DNA of 64,000 nt from DATFRY01 sp035489015 (lineage in GTDB: Bacteria > Myxococcota_A > Polyangia > Haliangiales > Haliangiaceae). The stretch spans positions 1-64,000 of the forward strand of contig DATHKR010000158.1 in NCBI GenBank assembly GCA_035489015.1, given 5' to 3'. The notes under the pieces were generated by a model that searched no databases, was not told where the DNA came from, and was given only the letters and a program-made list of their open reading frames with translations. The position numbers and the translations under genes were made by a program. This document shows positions 1-9,463 of this stretch, piece after piece (the stretch's first letter is position 1; each line of letters starts with the position of its first letter).

Positions 1-241
1 GGAGCGCGCGGGTGCCGGTGGAGACGACCACCCGCTTGCCGCTCCGCGCGGCGGGCAGGAGATAGGCGAGCGTCTTGCCGGTGCCGGTGCCGGCCTCGCA
101 GAGCAGCGCGCGCCCGTCCTCGATCGCGGCCTCGACCGCGCCGGCCATGTCGCGCTGCTGCGGCCGGTCCTCGTAGCGGTCGAACGCGCGGGCGAGGGCC
201 CCGCCCGGGACCAGGAGCGAGCCGGAGCCCACGCCGCTCAT
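1..241 (-). CDS. DinG-like ATP-dependent helicase, N-terminal part (runs off left edge)
   Basis: Reading the minus strand from an ATG at 241 gives 80 codons without a stop up to the window edge. Around residues 49-66 there is a Walker A region (EAGTGTGKTLAYLLP), followed by a strand like motif Ia (KRVVVSTGTRAL); upstream lies a Q-motif-like stretch (YEDRPQQRDMAGAV). This is the layout of DinG/Rad3-type superfamily 2 helicases, which unwind DNA during repair. The start overlaps the hisIE stop as ATGA, so it is probably translated by coupling at the end of the his operon. The iron-sulfur and C-terminal helicase motifs lie outside the window, so the subfamily is not settled. Confidence 0.8.
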   Translation of the reverse strand, partial: MSGVGSGSLLVPGGALARAFDRYEDRPQQRDMAGAVEAAIEDGRALLCEAGTGTGKTLAYLLPAARSGKRVVVSTGTRAL

Positions 242-1013
242 CGGCGGCTCGCCTTCTCGGCGTGGCCGCTCCGCCCGGTGCGCCGCTCCAGCGCGCGCCA
301 CACCGCGGCTGGCTCGACCCCGTTCGACGCCAGGCCGACCAGGACGTGATAGAGGAGGTCGGCCGCCTCGCTGGCGATGCGATCGGGATCGCCGCCGCCG
401 TCGGTGAGCTCGTCGCACAGCTCGCCCGCCTCCTCGCGGATCTTGGCGGTGATCGCGGCGGCCCCGCCGGCCAGGAGCGACGCAGTGTAGCTGGTCGAGG
501 GCGCGGCGAGGCGGCGCGAGGCCAGGACGGCGAACAGGCGATCGAGGATCGCGGCCGGGGCGCCGACCGGGCCGGCGTCCTCGACCCAGGCGGCGCGGTC
601 GCCGGCGCGTGGCGCGTCGGTGGCAGGCGCGTCGGTCGGCGCGTCGGTCGGCGCGTCGGTCGGCGCGTCGGTTGGCGCCCGGCGATAGAAGCAGCTCGCG
701 GCCCCGGTGTGGCAGGTCGGCCCGGCCGGCCGCGCGGTGACCAGCAGCGCGTCGCCGTCGCAGTCGAGCCGGATCTCGCCGACCGCGAGCGCGTTGCCGG
801 AGGTCTCGCCCTTCTGCCACAGCGCCTGGCGCGAGCGCGAGAAGAAGTGGACCAGGCCGGTCGCCCGGGTGGTGGCCAGCGCCTCGGCGTTCATCCAGCC
901 GAGCATCAGCACCGCGCCGGTCTCGATGTGGCAGACCACGGCCGGGGCGAGGCCGCGCTCGTCCCAGGCCACCTCGGCCGCCGGCGGGTCGGTCGGGTCG
1001 CTCGGGTCGTCGC

Positions 1014-1017
<4 letters not shown>
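238..1017 (-). CDS. hisIE: Bifunctional phosphoribosyl-AMP cyclohydrolase / phosphoribosyl-ATP pyrophosphatase
   Basis: Catalyses steps 2 and 3 of histidine synthesis in the cytoplasm. The HisI half (about residues 15-113) has WQKGETSGN, the metal-binding DCDGD (Cys86) and TCHTG...C (Cys102, Cys109). The HisE half (about 145-259) has REEAGELCDE and EAADLLYH, the metal-binding glutamates of the MazG-like fold. The halves are joined by a linker of repeated Pro-Thr-Asp-Ala units encoded by a 12-bp tandem repeat. At 259 residues it is longer than the usual 200-220, and the linker accounts for the excess. Its ATG overlaps the hisF stop (ATGA) and its stop overlaps the start of the helicase gene. 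Confidence 0.95.
629..676. repeat. 12-bp tandem repeat in the hisIE linker
   Basis: Four head-to-tail copies of GCGTCGGTCGGC (the last has one T change) sit inside hisIE; a diverged copy precedes them near 613. Being a multiple of three they keep frame and encode Asp-Ala-Pro-Thr units between the two enzyme domains, so copy-number change would only lengthen or shorten the linker. Confidence 0.9.
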
Positions 1018-1783
<766 letters not shown>

Positions 1784-1790
<7 letters not shown>

Positions 1791-2500
1791 CGGGCCGCCT
1801 CCACCGCCTCGGCCAGGGTGAAGCGCTTCTCGAGCAGGGCCCGGCCGACCACCGCCATCGCGATGCCCGCGCCGGCCAGGGCTCGCACGTGGTCGAGCGA
1901 GCCGATCCCGCCCGAGGCGATGACCGGCACCGGCACGGCGCGCGCGAGCGCCGCGGTCGCCTCCACCGCCGGGCCTCCGCCGGTCCCGTCGCGCGCCACG
2001 TCGGTGTAGAGCAGCGCGGCCGCGCCCCACGCCGCCGCCTGCCGTCCCAGATCCTCGGCCCGCACGGTGGACGCCTCGGTCCAGCCCTCCACGACGACCC
2101 AGCCGTCGCGCGCGTCGACCGCGACGATGATCCGCTCGGGGAAGGCCGCGCACAGCTCGCGGACCAGGGCCGGGTCGCGAACGGCCGCGGTGCCGAGCAC
2201 CGCCCAGCGCGCGCCGGCGGCCAGCACCGCCTCGACCGCCGCGCGATCGCGCAGCCCGCCGCCGACCTGGACCGGCGCGGTCGCCTCGCCCACGATGCGC
2301 TCGACCGCGGCGCGCGAGACCGGCCGCCCGGCGAACGCGCCGTCGAGATCGACCAGGTGCAGCCGCTCCGCCCCCTCGGCGCACATCGCCGCGATGAGCT
2401 CCCACGGTCGATCGGAGAAGACCTCGGCGCTGTCGCGCTCGCCGCGCACCAGCCGGACCGCCGCGCCGCCCATCAGATCGACCGCCGGGATGACGATCAC
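1784..2500 (-). CDS. hisA: ProFAR isomerase HisA
   Basis: Opens the ribose ring of ProFAR to PRFAR by an Amadori rearrangement (histidine step 4). The 238-residue protein starts VIVIPAVDLMGG with catalytic Asp8; the second Asp is in IIVAVDARDG, and TDVARDGTGGG and IASGGIGSLDH are phosphate-binding repeats of the half-barrel pair shared with HisF. The start is GTG at 2500, overlapping the hisH stop as GTGA. The second half carries YTDVARDGT, typical of HisA rather than the bifunctional PriA of actinobacteria. Confidence 0.94.
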
Positions 2501-3183
2501 GCGCGCATCCTCCCGCCGACGAAGTTGGCCAGCAGGCGCAGGCCCATCGCCTGGCTCTTCTCCGGGTGGAACTGACAGGCGAACAGGTTGTCGCGCCGGA
2601 CCGCCGCGCAGAAGGCGCCGCCGTAGTCGCAGCGGAGGGCGACCAGCGCCGGATCGGCCGGCTCCGCGCAGTACGAGTGGATGAAGTAGAAGTGCGCGCC
2701 ATCGGGGATCCCGGCCAGGAGCGGCTCGCCGCGGGCGCCCGTGCCCCCCGCCTCCGCGGCCCCCGCGCTCGCGCCGTCCGGCCCGCCCGGCCGCACCTGG
2801 TTCCACCCGATGTGCGGCACCTTGAGCCCGCCGATCTGGTTGGCGCGAAACCGCACCACCCGCCCGGGCAGGATGCCCAGCCCGGCCACCGGCCCGTGCT
2901 CCTCGCTCTCGTCGAACAGGATCTGCAGGCCCAGGCAGATGCCCAGGTACGGCCGGCCCGCGCGCACCACCTCGCCGATCGCCTGGTCGAGGCCGCGCTG
3001 GCGCATCGCCGCCATGCAGTCGGCGAACGCGCCCTGGCCGGGGACCACGACCAGATCGGCTCGTCGCACCGCGTCCGGATCGCTGGTCAGCCGCGGCGCG
3101 CCGCCGACGCGCTCGAGTGCGCGCTCGACCGAGCGCAGGTTGCCCGATCCGCTGTCGACCACCGCGATGCTCGGCGCCGTCAC
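2497..3183 (-). CDS. hisH: Imidazole glycerol phosphate synthase glutaminase subunit HisH
   Basis: Class I glutamine amidotransferase that supplies ammonia to HisF. The nucleophile is Cys83 in PYLGICLGLQ; the His/Glu partners are in QFHPEKS near residues 206-208; HIGWNQV and FIHSY are also family motifs. A Gly/Ala-rich insertion of about 20 residues follows HIGWNQV, making it 228 residues instead of about 200-210. The start is GTG at 3183, with GAGG eight bases upstream. A six-codon ATG reading frame just upstream ends in a TGA overlapping this GTG and might affect initiation. The gap to hisB holds a 13-bp triple repeat. Confidence 0.94.
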   Translation of the reverse strand: MTAPSIAVVDSGSGNLRSVERALERVGGAPRLTSDPDAVRRADLVVVPGQGAFADCMAAMRQRGLDQAIGEVVRAGRPYLGICLGLQILFDESEEHGPVAGLGILPGRVVRFRANQIGGLKVPHIGWNQVRPGGPDGASAGAAEAGGTGARGEPLLAGIPDGAHFYFIHSYCAEPADPALVALRCDYGGAFCAAVRRDNLFACQFHPEKSQAMGLRLLANFVGGRMRA

Positions 3184-3206
3184 GCCCGCGTCCTCGTCAT
3201 CTCAAG

Positions 3207-3245
3207 CACTGAGGTCAGCCACTGAGGTCAGGCACCGAGGTCAGG
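3207..3245. repeat. 13-bp triplicate repeat at the hisB stop / hisB-hisH gap
   Basis: Three consecutive near-identical 13-mers (CACTGAGGTCAGC, CACTGAGGTCAGG, CACCGAGGTCAGG) begin at 3207, 3220 and 3233. The copy nearest hisB contains the hisB stop codon (TGA read on the minus strand), so the array looks like a tandem duplication of the end of hisB and every copy carries the same stop-bearing sequence. Confidence 0.85.
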
Positions 3246-3873
3246 CGTTGAGGGTGCCCTTGGTCGAGGGCACCTGGCCCCCGAGCCGCTCGTCCACCCG
3301 CGCCGCCGCGTCGCACGCGCGGGCGAACGCCTTGAACAGCGCCTCGATGATGTGGTGGGCGTTGGCGCCGTGGTGGAGCAGGAGGTGCAGGTTGCACTCT
3401 GCCCGGCTGGCGAACGCGGCGAAGAATTCCTTGGTCAGGTCGCAATCGAAGTCGCCCACCCAGCGTCCGGACAGCCCCTCCACGTTCCACACGAACGCCG
3501 GCCGCCCGCCGAAGTCGACCGCGCAGGTGGTCAGCGTCTCGTCCATCGGGATCGTCGCCCAGCCGTAGCGCGCGATCCCGGCGCGGTCGCCGAGCGCCTC
3601 CTTGAAGGCGCTGCCCAGCGCCAGCCCGACGTCCTCGACCGTGTGGTGCCCGTCCACCTCGATGTCGCCGGTGGCGTGGAGCTCGAGGTCGAACAGGCCA
3701 TGGCGGGAAAAGGCGTCCAGCATGTGGCTGAAGAAGGGGAGCGGGGTCTGCACCTTGCAGCGATCCCGGTGGCCGGTGCCGTCGAGGACCAGCTCCAGCC
3801 GGATGTCGGTCTCTCGCGTCGTCCTCGACACGCTGGCGCGGCGTGGGCCCACGGCGCGTTTATACCCCGTCAC
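3241..3873 (-). CDS. hisB: Imidazoleglycerol-phosphate dehydratase HisB (monofunctional)
   Basis: Dehydrates imidazole glycerol phosphate to imidazole acetol phosphate. Family motifs are present: PFFSHMLDAFSRH, the metal-binding GHHTVEDVG and the C-terminal HHGANAHHIIEALFKA. There is no fused histidinol-phosphatase domain. The longest frame begins with GTG at 3873 (210 residues), but that GTG abuts its purine run too closely for a normal ribosome site and lies inside a 59-bp repeat. Homologues usually begin about seven codons later, so GTG at 3852 (203 residues) is at least as likely. It is the first his gene in the window; hisG, hisD and hisC are not here. Confidence 0.92.
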   Translation of the reverse strand: MTGYKRAVGPRRASVSRTTRETDIRLELVLDGTGHRDRCKVQTPLPFFSHMLDAFSRHGLFDLELHATGDIEVDGHHTVEDVGLALGSAFKEALGDRAGIARYGWATIPMDETLTTCAVDFGGRPAFVWNVEGLSGRWVGDFDCDLTKEFFAAFASRAECNLHLLLHHGANAHHIIEALFKAFARACDAAARVDERLGGQVPSTKGTLNA

Positions 3874-4030
3874 TTCCCCCCAGCGGTAACGCGATGACTT
3901 TGCCTACGGGGCCCCGAGCGGGCCCCCGTCAGTTCCCCCCAACGGTAACGCGATGACTCTGCCTACGGGGCCGCTAGCGGGCTCCCGTCAGTTCCCCCCA
4001 ACGGTAACGCGATGACTTTGCCTACGGGCT
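3866..4030. repeat. 59-bp tandem repeat, about 2.7 units, each with a hairpin
   Basis: The block GGTAACGCGATGACT recurs at 3885, 3944 and 4003, exactly 59 bases apart, inside a longer unit running from CCCGTCA(C/G)TTCCCCCC through TTTGCCTACGGG. Each unit ends in an inverted repeat: 3906-3929 pairs ACGGGGCCC with GGGCCCCCGT, 3965-3988 pairs ACGGG/CCCGT around CCGCTAGCGG, and the third starts a GGGCTC/GAGCCC stem in the end of the next gene. It fills the space between hisB and the 4022-4588 gene, so it could terminate that gene's transcript and/or lie in the hisB leader. Confidence 0.85.
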
Positions 4031-4588
4031 CCCGGCCGGGCCGAGCCCGGCGAGCACGCGGTCGTACCAGCGCTCGACCGAGCCGCGGAACGGCCACATC
4101 CAGCCGTAGGACGGGCCGGTGAACTGCTCGACGATGGACTCGCGGAACGACGCCTCGCGCACGTGTCCCGCGCCGTACAGCGCGGCGGTGCCGAGGATCG
4201 TCTCGGCGTACGCCTCGCGCTCGAAGCGGGCGCGGAAGTAGGCCAGCCCGAGCGGCAGCGGGACCAGGAGGTAGAGCAGCGCCATCCCGACCAGCGTGTA
4301 GCGGCGGAACTGGCGCAGGTGGATGCGCTCGTGCCGGAGGACCAGGTAGCGCGCGTCGCGGCTCATCGCCTCCCAGTCGCCGGTGACGTAGACCCGCCGG
4401 CCGATCGTGGTGGTGAAGCTGTCGAGGTACGAGCGGCTTCGACCCAGGCTGACGATCACCAGGATCCGGTGAATGAAGCGCTGGAAGCGCGAGCTCGACT
4501 TGGCAACGACGCGGAACCCGGGGAACTCGGCGGCGATGTCGTCCAGGAGGACCGCCAGTCGATCGCGATCCGGATCGCGCTCAGCCAC
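4022..4588 (-). CDS. Putative membrane protein with HExxH motif (unknown function)
   Basis: No family is recognised. The 188-residue product has LRHERIHLRQFRRY, an HExxH zinc-peptidase-like motif (HERIH), directly followed by a hydrophobic stretch (LVGMALLYLLVPLPLGLAYF) that should span or enter the membrane, then FEREAYAETI, whose glutamates could give the third zinc ligand. The C-terminal part is rich in aromatic residues (SYGWMWPF). Translation starts at GTG 4588. It is divergent from the helicase gene, with 77 bases between starts, and ends in the last unit of the 59-bp repeat. A membrane-linked metallopeptidase is a guess from the motif alone. Confidence 0.7.
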   Translation of the reverse strand: MAERDPDRDRLAVLLDDIAAEFPGFRVVAKSSSRFQRFIHRILVIVSLGRSRSYLDSFTTTIGRRVYVTGDWEAMSRDARYLVLRHERIHLRQFRRYTLVGMALLYLLVPLPLGLAYFRARFEREAYAETILGTAALYGAGHVREASFRESIVEQFTGPSYGWMWPFRGSVERWYDRVLAGLGPAGSP

Positions 4589-4626
4589 CGCCGGACGATA
4601 GCGCCCGCGGGAGCGCGGCGCGACTC

Positions 4627-4655
4627 TTTACAGCGCGCGGCCCGCCCCGTAGCGT
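4627..4655 (+). promoter_or_regulatory. Sigma-70-like promoter for the PcrA/UvrD-type helicase
   Basis: TTTACA (4627-4632) and TAGCGT (4650-4655) are 17 bases apart. A start about seven bases downstream would be near 4662, only a few bases before the ATG at 4666, implying a nearly leaderless message. This agrees with the absence of a clear ribosome-binding site there. Confidence 0.5.
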
Positions 4656-4665
4656 CGTCGGTTCG

Positions 4666-6720
4666 ATGGACATCGCGCGCCTCAATCCGCCCCAGCGCGA
4701 GGCGGTCATCCACGACGGTGGTCCGCTCCTGGTCGTGGCCGGCGCCGGCTCCGGCAAGACCCGCGTCATCACCCACCGCATCGCTCACCTCGTGCTCGAG
4801 CGCGGGGTCGATCCGCGCCACATCGCCGCGCTCACCTTCACCAACAAGGCGGCGGCCGAGATGCGCCACCGCGTCGCGGATCTGGTCGGGCGCGGCGGCG
4901 GCGCCAAGCACCTGACCATGGGGACGTTCCACTCGCTCGGGCTCAACATGCTCCAGCGCGAGCGGGCCGCGCTCGGCTTCCCGCGCGGCTTCGTCGTGTA
5001 CGACACCGCCGATCAGCTGGGGGTGGTGCGCGAGCTGCTCCGCACCGTGCGCGGCGTGGACGAGCGCCGGTTCGACGCCAAGTCGATCCTGACCCGCATC
5101 TCGCTGGCCAAGAACGCGTTCCGCGCCCCCGAGGAGTACGAGCCGGCCGAGGGGGACGAGTACGACGAGATCACCGCCGAGCTCTACCCGCGCTACCAGG
5201 CGGCGCTGCGCGGGTTCGCCGCGGTCGACTTCGACGACCTCATCACCGAGCCGGTCCGCCTCCTGCGCCACGATCCGGGCGTGGGCGAGCGCTGGGCGGG
5301 CGCCTTCCGCCACGTGCTGGTCGACGAGTACCAGGACACCAATCGCTCGCAGCTGCTCCTGGTCAAGGAGCTGGTCGCCCGCCACGGCAACCTGTGCGCG
5401 GTGGGAGACGACGATCAGTCGATCTACAGCTGGCGCGGCGCCGACCCCGGCCACATCCGCCACTTCGAGCGCGACTTCCCCGGCGCGCGGGTGGTCGTGC
5501 TCGATCAGAACTACCGGTCGACCCCGACCATCCTGGCCGCCGCCAACGGGGTCATCCAGAACAACGCCGACCGGCGGGGCAAGGTGCTGTGGAGCGCGAA
5601 GCCGGACGGCGAGCGGATCGCGCTGGTGGTCGCGCCGGCGCCGGAGGAGGAGGCGCGTTTCGTCGCCCAGGAGATCGTCCAGCTCACCACCGACGGGCGC
5701 AGCTACCGCGACATCGCCATCCTCTACCGATCGAACTTGCAGAGTCGCGAGCTCGAGGAGGCGATGCGGCTCGCGCGGGTCCCCTACGTCATGTACGGCG
5801 GGCAGCAGTTCTTCGAGCGCAAGGAGGTGAAGGACGTCATCGCCTACCTGCGCGTGGCGCTGTCCGAGCGCGACGAGATCTCGCTCCGCCGCATCATCAA
5901 CTATCCGGCGCGCGGCATCGGCTCCGGTACGGTCGACCGGCTCACCACCGGCGCCCACGCCGCGCGCACGCCGCTCTGGCGCGCAGTGGTGGACGGCGCG
6001 AGCGGGGCCGGCGAGCTGCGCCAGGCCCAGGTCGACGCGCTGGTCCAGCTGGTCGCCACGGTCGGCGCGCTGCGCGCCACCCTCGACACCGGAGGCGTGG
6101 AGCGAGCGGTGCGCGATCTGCTCGAGACGATCGATCTCTACGGCGATCTGCGGGCGGCGTCGCCCAGCCTGACCGCGGCCCAGCGGCGCATCGACAACGT
6201 CGAGACTCTCATCCGCCAGATGACGGAGCAGCAGAAGCGGCGCCCGGGGCCCGACGCGCTGCTCGAGTACCTGCGCCACCTCTCGCTCGCCGACGTGGAC
6301 GACGATTCGCGCGAGGATGCCGGCGACAAGGTGATCCTGACGACCCTGCATGGAGCCAAGGGCCTGGAATTCCCCGTGGTCTTCCTGATCGGGGTCGAGG
6401 AGCAGCTCCTGCCCCACGCCCGCTCGCTGATGCCGCACGCCAACGACGTGTCCGATCCGGATCATGTTTCGGACGTCTCGGAGGAGCGGCGGCTGACCTA
6501 CGTGGGCCTCACCAGGGCCCAAGAGATGCTATACGTGACCCGCTGTGCCTGCCGCCGGCGTCACGGAAGAGAAGTCCTCTGCGCTCCATCGCGCTTCCTC
6601 CAGGAAATCCCCGAGGGACTGATGGAGACGCGCGACGTGGCGGCCGAATCGAGGGAGCCGGTCGCCGCGGGCGAGCTCAGCGCATTCTTCCAGAAGTTCG
6701 CGACGACCACGACCGACTAG
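4666..6720 (+). CDS. Superfamily 1A DNA helicase (PcrA/UvrD/Rep type)
   Basis: ATP-driven 3'-5' DNA helicase for repair and replication restart. The 684-residue protein has the SF1A motifs in order: Q-motif LNPPQREAV, Walker A GAGSGKT (residues 26-32), TFTNKAAAEM, the DEYQDT box near residue 221, GDDDQSIYSWRGA, QNYRST, the motif V region LHGAKGLEF and motif VI YVGLTRAQ. Length fits UvrD/PcrA (650-750). The last 45 residues are short compared with PcrA, and no Tudor-like RNA-polymerase-binding tail is evident. A lipoprotein gene follows 26 bases later. Repair by UvrD- or Rep-like function cannot be told apart from sequence. Confidence 0.93.
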   Translation: MDIARLNPPQREAVIHDGGPLLVVAGAGSGKTRVITHRIAHLVLERGVDPRHIAALTFTNKAAAEMRHRVADLVGRGGGAKHLTMGTFHSLGLNMLQRERAALGFPRGFVVYDTADQLGVVRELLRTVRGVDERRFDAKSILTRISLAKNAFRAPEEYEPAEGDEYDEITAELYPRYQAALRGFAAVDFDDLITEPVRLLRHDPGVGERWAGAFRHVLVDEYQDTNRSQLLLVKELVARHGNLCAVGDDDQSIYSWRGADPGHIRHFERDFPGARVVVLDQNYRSTPTILAAANGVIQNNADRRGKVLWSAKPDGERIALVVAPAPEEEARFVAQEIVQLTTDGRSYRDIAILYRSNLQSRELEEAMRLARVPYVMYGGQQFFERKEVKDVIAYLRVALSERDEISLRRIINYPARGIGSGTVDRLTTGAHAARTPLWRAVVDGASGAGELRQAQVDALVQLVATVGALRATLDTGGVERAVRDLLETIDLYGDLRAASPSLTAAQRRIDNVETLIRQMTEQQKRRPGPDALLEYLRHLSLADVDDDSREDAGDKVILTTLHGAKGLEFPVVFLIGVEEQLLPHARSLMPHANDVSDPDHVSDVSEERRLTYVGLTRAQEMLYVTRCACRRRHGREVLCAPSRFLQEIPEGLMETRDVAAESREPVAAGELSAFFQKFATTTTD

Positions 6721-6746
6721 TACCTGCTACCGGAGCCATCACCATC

Positions 6747-8378
6747 ATGAGATCGAATCTGCGCGTAAGTGTCCCGGCGTTCGTCCTCCTCCTCGCTGTC
6801 GCCTGTGGCGGCGGAAAGAAGGGAGACACGGAGAAGCCGGGGATGGGGAACGACGGGGAGACCGGGCCGGCGGCGGCGAGCGAGGAGGACCGGCTGCCCG
6901 CGATCCCCGCCTCGCCCGCGCCGATTCCCAACCTGGTCCTGGCCACCGTCTCGATCGGTGACCCGCAGGGGCAGTTCGCCGGCCTGGCCGCGTTCGCCGA
7001 CGCGGTGCAGCCGGGCTTCGGCGCGATGATGTCGCCGGCCCAGGTGCTTCAGGGCGTGGCCGGCTCGGTCGGCGCGCCCGGCATCGACGGCGTGGATCTG
7101 GCCAAGCCGATCCACCTGCTCCTGCTCGACCCGCAGAAGGGCGGAGGCCAGGCGCTCCTGGTGGTGGCGGTGGCGGATCAGGCCAAGATGGCGGCCTCGG
7201 TCGGCGGCGGCGCGGTGATGCAGGTGCACGGCGGGTTCGCCGCGGTCGGCTCCGGCCCGGCGCTCCAGGCCGCGTCGCCGTACGCGCTGTCCAACCTGGC
7301 CAGGAGCGCGCCGCCCAAGAACCCGCACGCGGTCATCTACATGAACCGGATCATGGAGGCGTACGGTCCGCAGCTCGACGCGACCCTGCGCCAGTCGATG
7401 GGCGGCAACCCGGACGCGGCCGAGAAGAAGATGGCCGAGGGCGTGGTCAAGCTGCTCGGCTCGGTCGAGCGGATCGAGGCGGACATCGAGGCGAGCGGCC
7501 AGCTGGCCAACGCGACCTTCTCGGTGTTCCCGCAGCAGGGCTCGGCGCTGGCGTCGTGGGGCGGCATGCAGAAGCCGGCCGACTACTCGGTGGCGGCGCG
7601 GCTGCCGGCCGGGCAGTGGCTGATGGTCGCGGCCGGTCGGCTCGACTGGGGCCCGATGCAGGCGTTCGTCAGCGAGATGGCCGCGGCGCAGGGCAAGCCG
7701 GAGATGGCGGCGTGGGTGGGGGTGTTCGGGCAGGAGGTCGCCTTCGCGCTGCTGGCCAAGGAGGACAAGACGGTCCGCATGGCCGGCCTGGTCGGGGTCA
7801 CCGACAGCAAGAAGCTGGGCGGGCTGGTGGTCGAGTACGTGAAGAAGATGGCGAGCGAGAAGCCGCCGGTCGAGTCGATGCAGATGAGCGCCAAGGTCAA
7901 CGCCTACAAGACCGGCGGAGCCAGCCTGCACTCGATCACGCTACAGCCGGGCCCGCAGACCCCGGACGCGGAGAAGAAGCAGTTCGAGAAGGCGTTCGGC
8001 AAGGCCGGCATGAAGTCGTACTTCGGCGTGGCCGGCGACTGGATGGTCTTCTCGCTCGACAAGGACAAGGGCGCCAAGTCGATGGCCGCCAAGCTGGTCC
8101 AGAACAGCAAGGCGAAGCAGCCGAAGTCGGCGCTCGGGGCCGCGTTCGAGAAGGCGCTGGCCGACTCCAAGGCGAAGAACGAGAGCGGCGTCATGATCTT
8201 CGACCTGTCGGCGCTGGCGCCGGATCCGAGCAAGGCCCAGGGAGCGGACGTGACGGTCGGGCTCGGCTTCGAGGGGCCGGTCATGCGCACGCGCTTCACC
8301 GTGCCGCCCCAGACGCTGCGGTTCTTCATGCAGCAGCGGATGGGCGGAGGTCAGCCGCCGCCGCCGCCGCAGCCGTAG
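6747..8378 (+). CDS. Secreted lipoprotein of unknown function
   Basis: A 543-residue protein with a lipoprotein signal (Arg, then hydrophobic VPAFVLLLAVAC, Cys20), a flexible Gly/Glu-rich linker and a large Ala/Gly/Lys-rich body. The body seems to hold two similar halves with patterns such as VADQAKMAASVGG and GVTDSKKLGGLV, each followed by a 'YFGVAGDWMVFS'-like or 'GGFAAVGSG' strand. Such bodies occur in myxobacterial lipoproteins without known role. The end is Pro-rich (QPPPPPQP). It lies 26 bases after the helicase gene and may be co-transcribed. A CGGAG sits 11 bases before the ATG. No catalytic motif is seen. Confidence 0.85.
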   Translation: MRSNLRVSVPAFVLLLAVACGGGKKGDTEKPGMGNDGETGPAAASEEDRLPAIPASPAPIPNLVLATVSIGDPQGQFAGLAAFADAVQPGFGAMMSPAQVLQGVAGSVGAPGIDGVDLAKPIHLLLLDPQKGGGQALLVVAVADQAKMAASVGGGAVMQVHGGFAAVGSGPALQAASPYALSNLARSAPPKNPHAVIYMNRIMEAYGPQLDATLRQSMGGNPDAAEKKMAEGVVKLLGSVERIEADIEASGQLANATFSVFPQQGSALASWGGMQKPADYSVAARLPAGQWLMVAAGRLDWGPMQAFVSEMAAAQGKPEMAAWVGVFGQEVAFALLAKEDKTVRMAGLVGVTDSKKLGGLVVEYVKKMASEKPPVESMQMSAKVNAYKTGGASLHSITLQPGPQTPDAEKKQFEKAFGKAGMKSYFGVAGDWMVFSLDKDKGAKSMAAKLVQNSKAKQPKSALGAAFEKALADSKAKNESGVMIFDLSALAPDPSKAQGADVTVGLGFEGPVMRTRFTVPPQTLRFFMQQRMGGGQPPPPPQP

Positions 8379-8385
8379 AGGTGAT

Positions 8386-8402
8386 CGGCCCGGCCGGGGC
8401 CG
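8386..8402. terminator. Hairpin between convergent genes
   Basis: CGGCCC (8386-8391) pairs with GGGCCG (8397-8402) around a five-base loop, eight bases after the lipoprotein stop, in the 110-base gap between convergent genes. No T-run follows, so if it stops transcription it is a weak or Rho-assisted site. The rest of the gap shows nothing else clear. Confidence 0.35.
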
Positions 8403-8488
8403 GATGAGCGAGACGGGCGCTTCGCGCTCCTGGCAGCTGGCCGGGCGGTGCGAGGCGCCTGGTCGTTTTCGGGGCGCGCGCGCGCCGG

Positions 8489-9442
<954 letters not shown>

Positions 9443-9463
9443 GGCGCCGTCATCCTACTGGGC

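Noticed and set aside
629..676. Short regular repeats as a CRISPR array
   Set aside because: Units are contiguous without spacers and lie in a coding frame; no cas genes are present.
1791..2702. Upstream extension of the hisF frame through hisA
   Set aside because: Overlaps hisA in another frame; HisF homology begins exactly at GTG 1790.
3866..4030. 59-bp repeats as a CRISPR array
   Set aside because: The repeats are directly adjacent, with no unique spacers between them.
4456..6522. Open frame of 688 codons on the minus strand
   Set aside because: Antisense to the PcrA/UvrD-type helicase, which has every SF1A motif in the plus frame.
5394..6746. Upstream in-frame extension of the 6747-8378 lipoprotein through the helicase gene
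   Set aside because: Arg-rich composition and total overlap with the helicase; the lipoprotein signal begins at ATG 6747.
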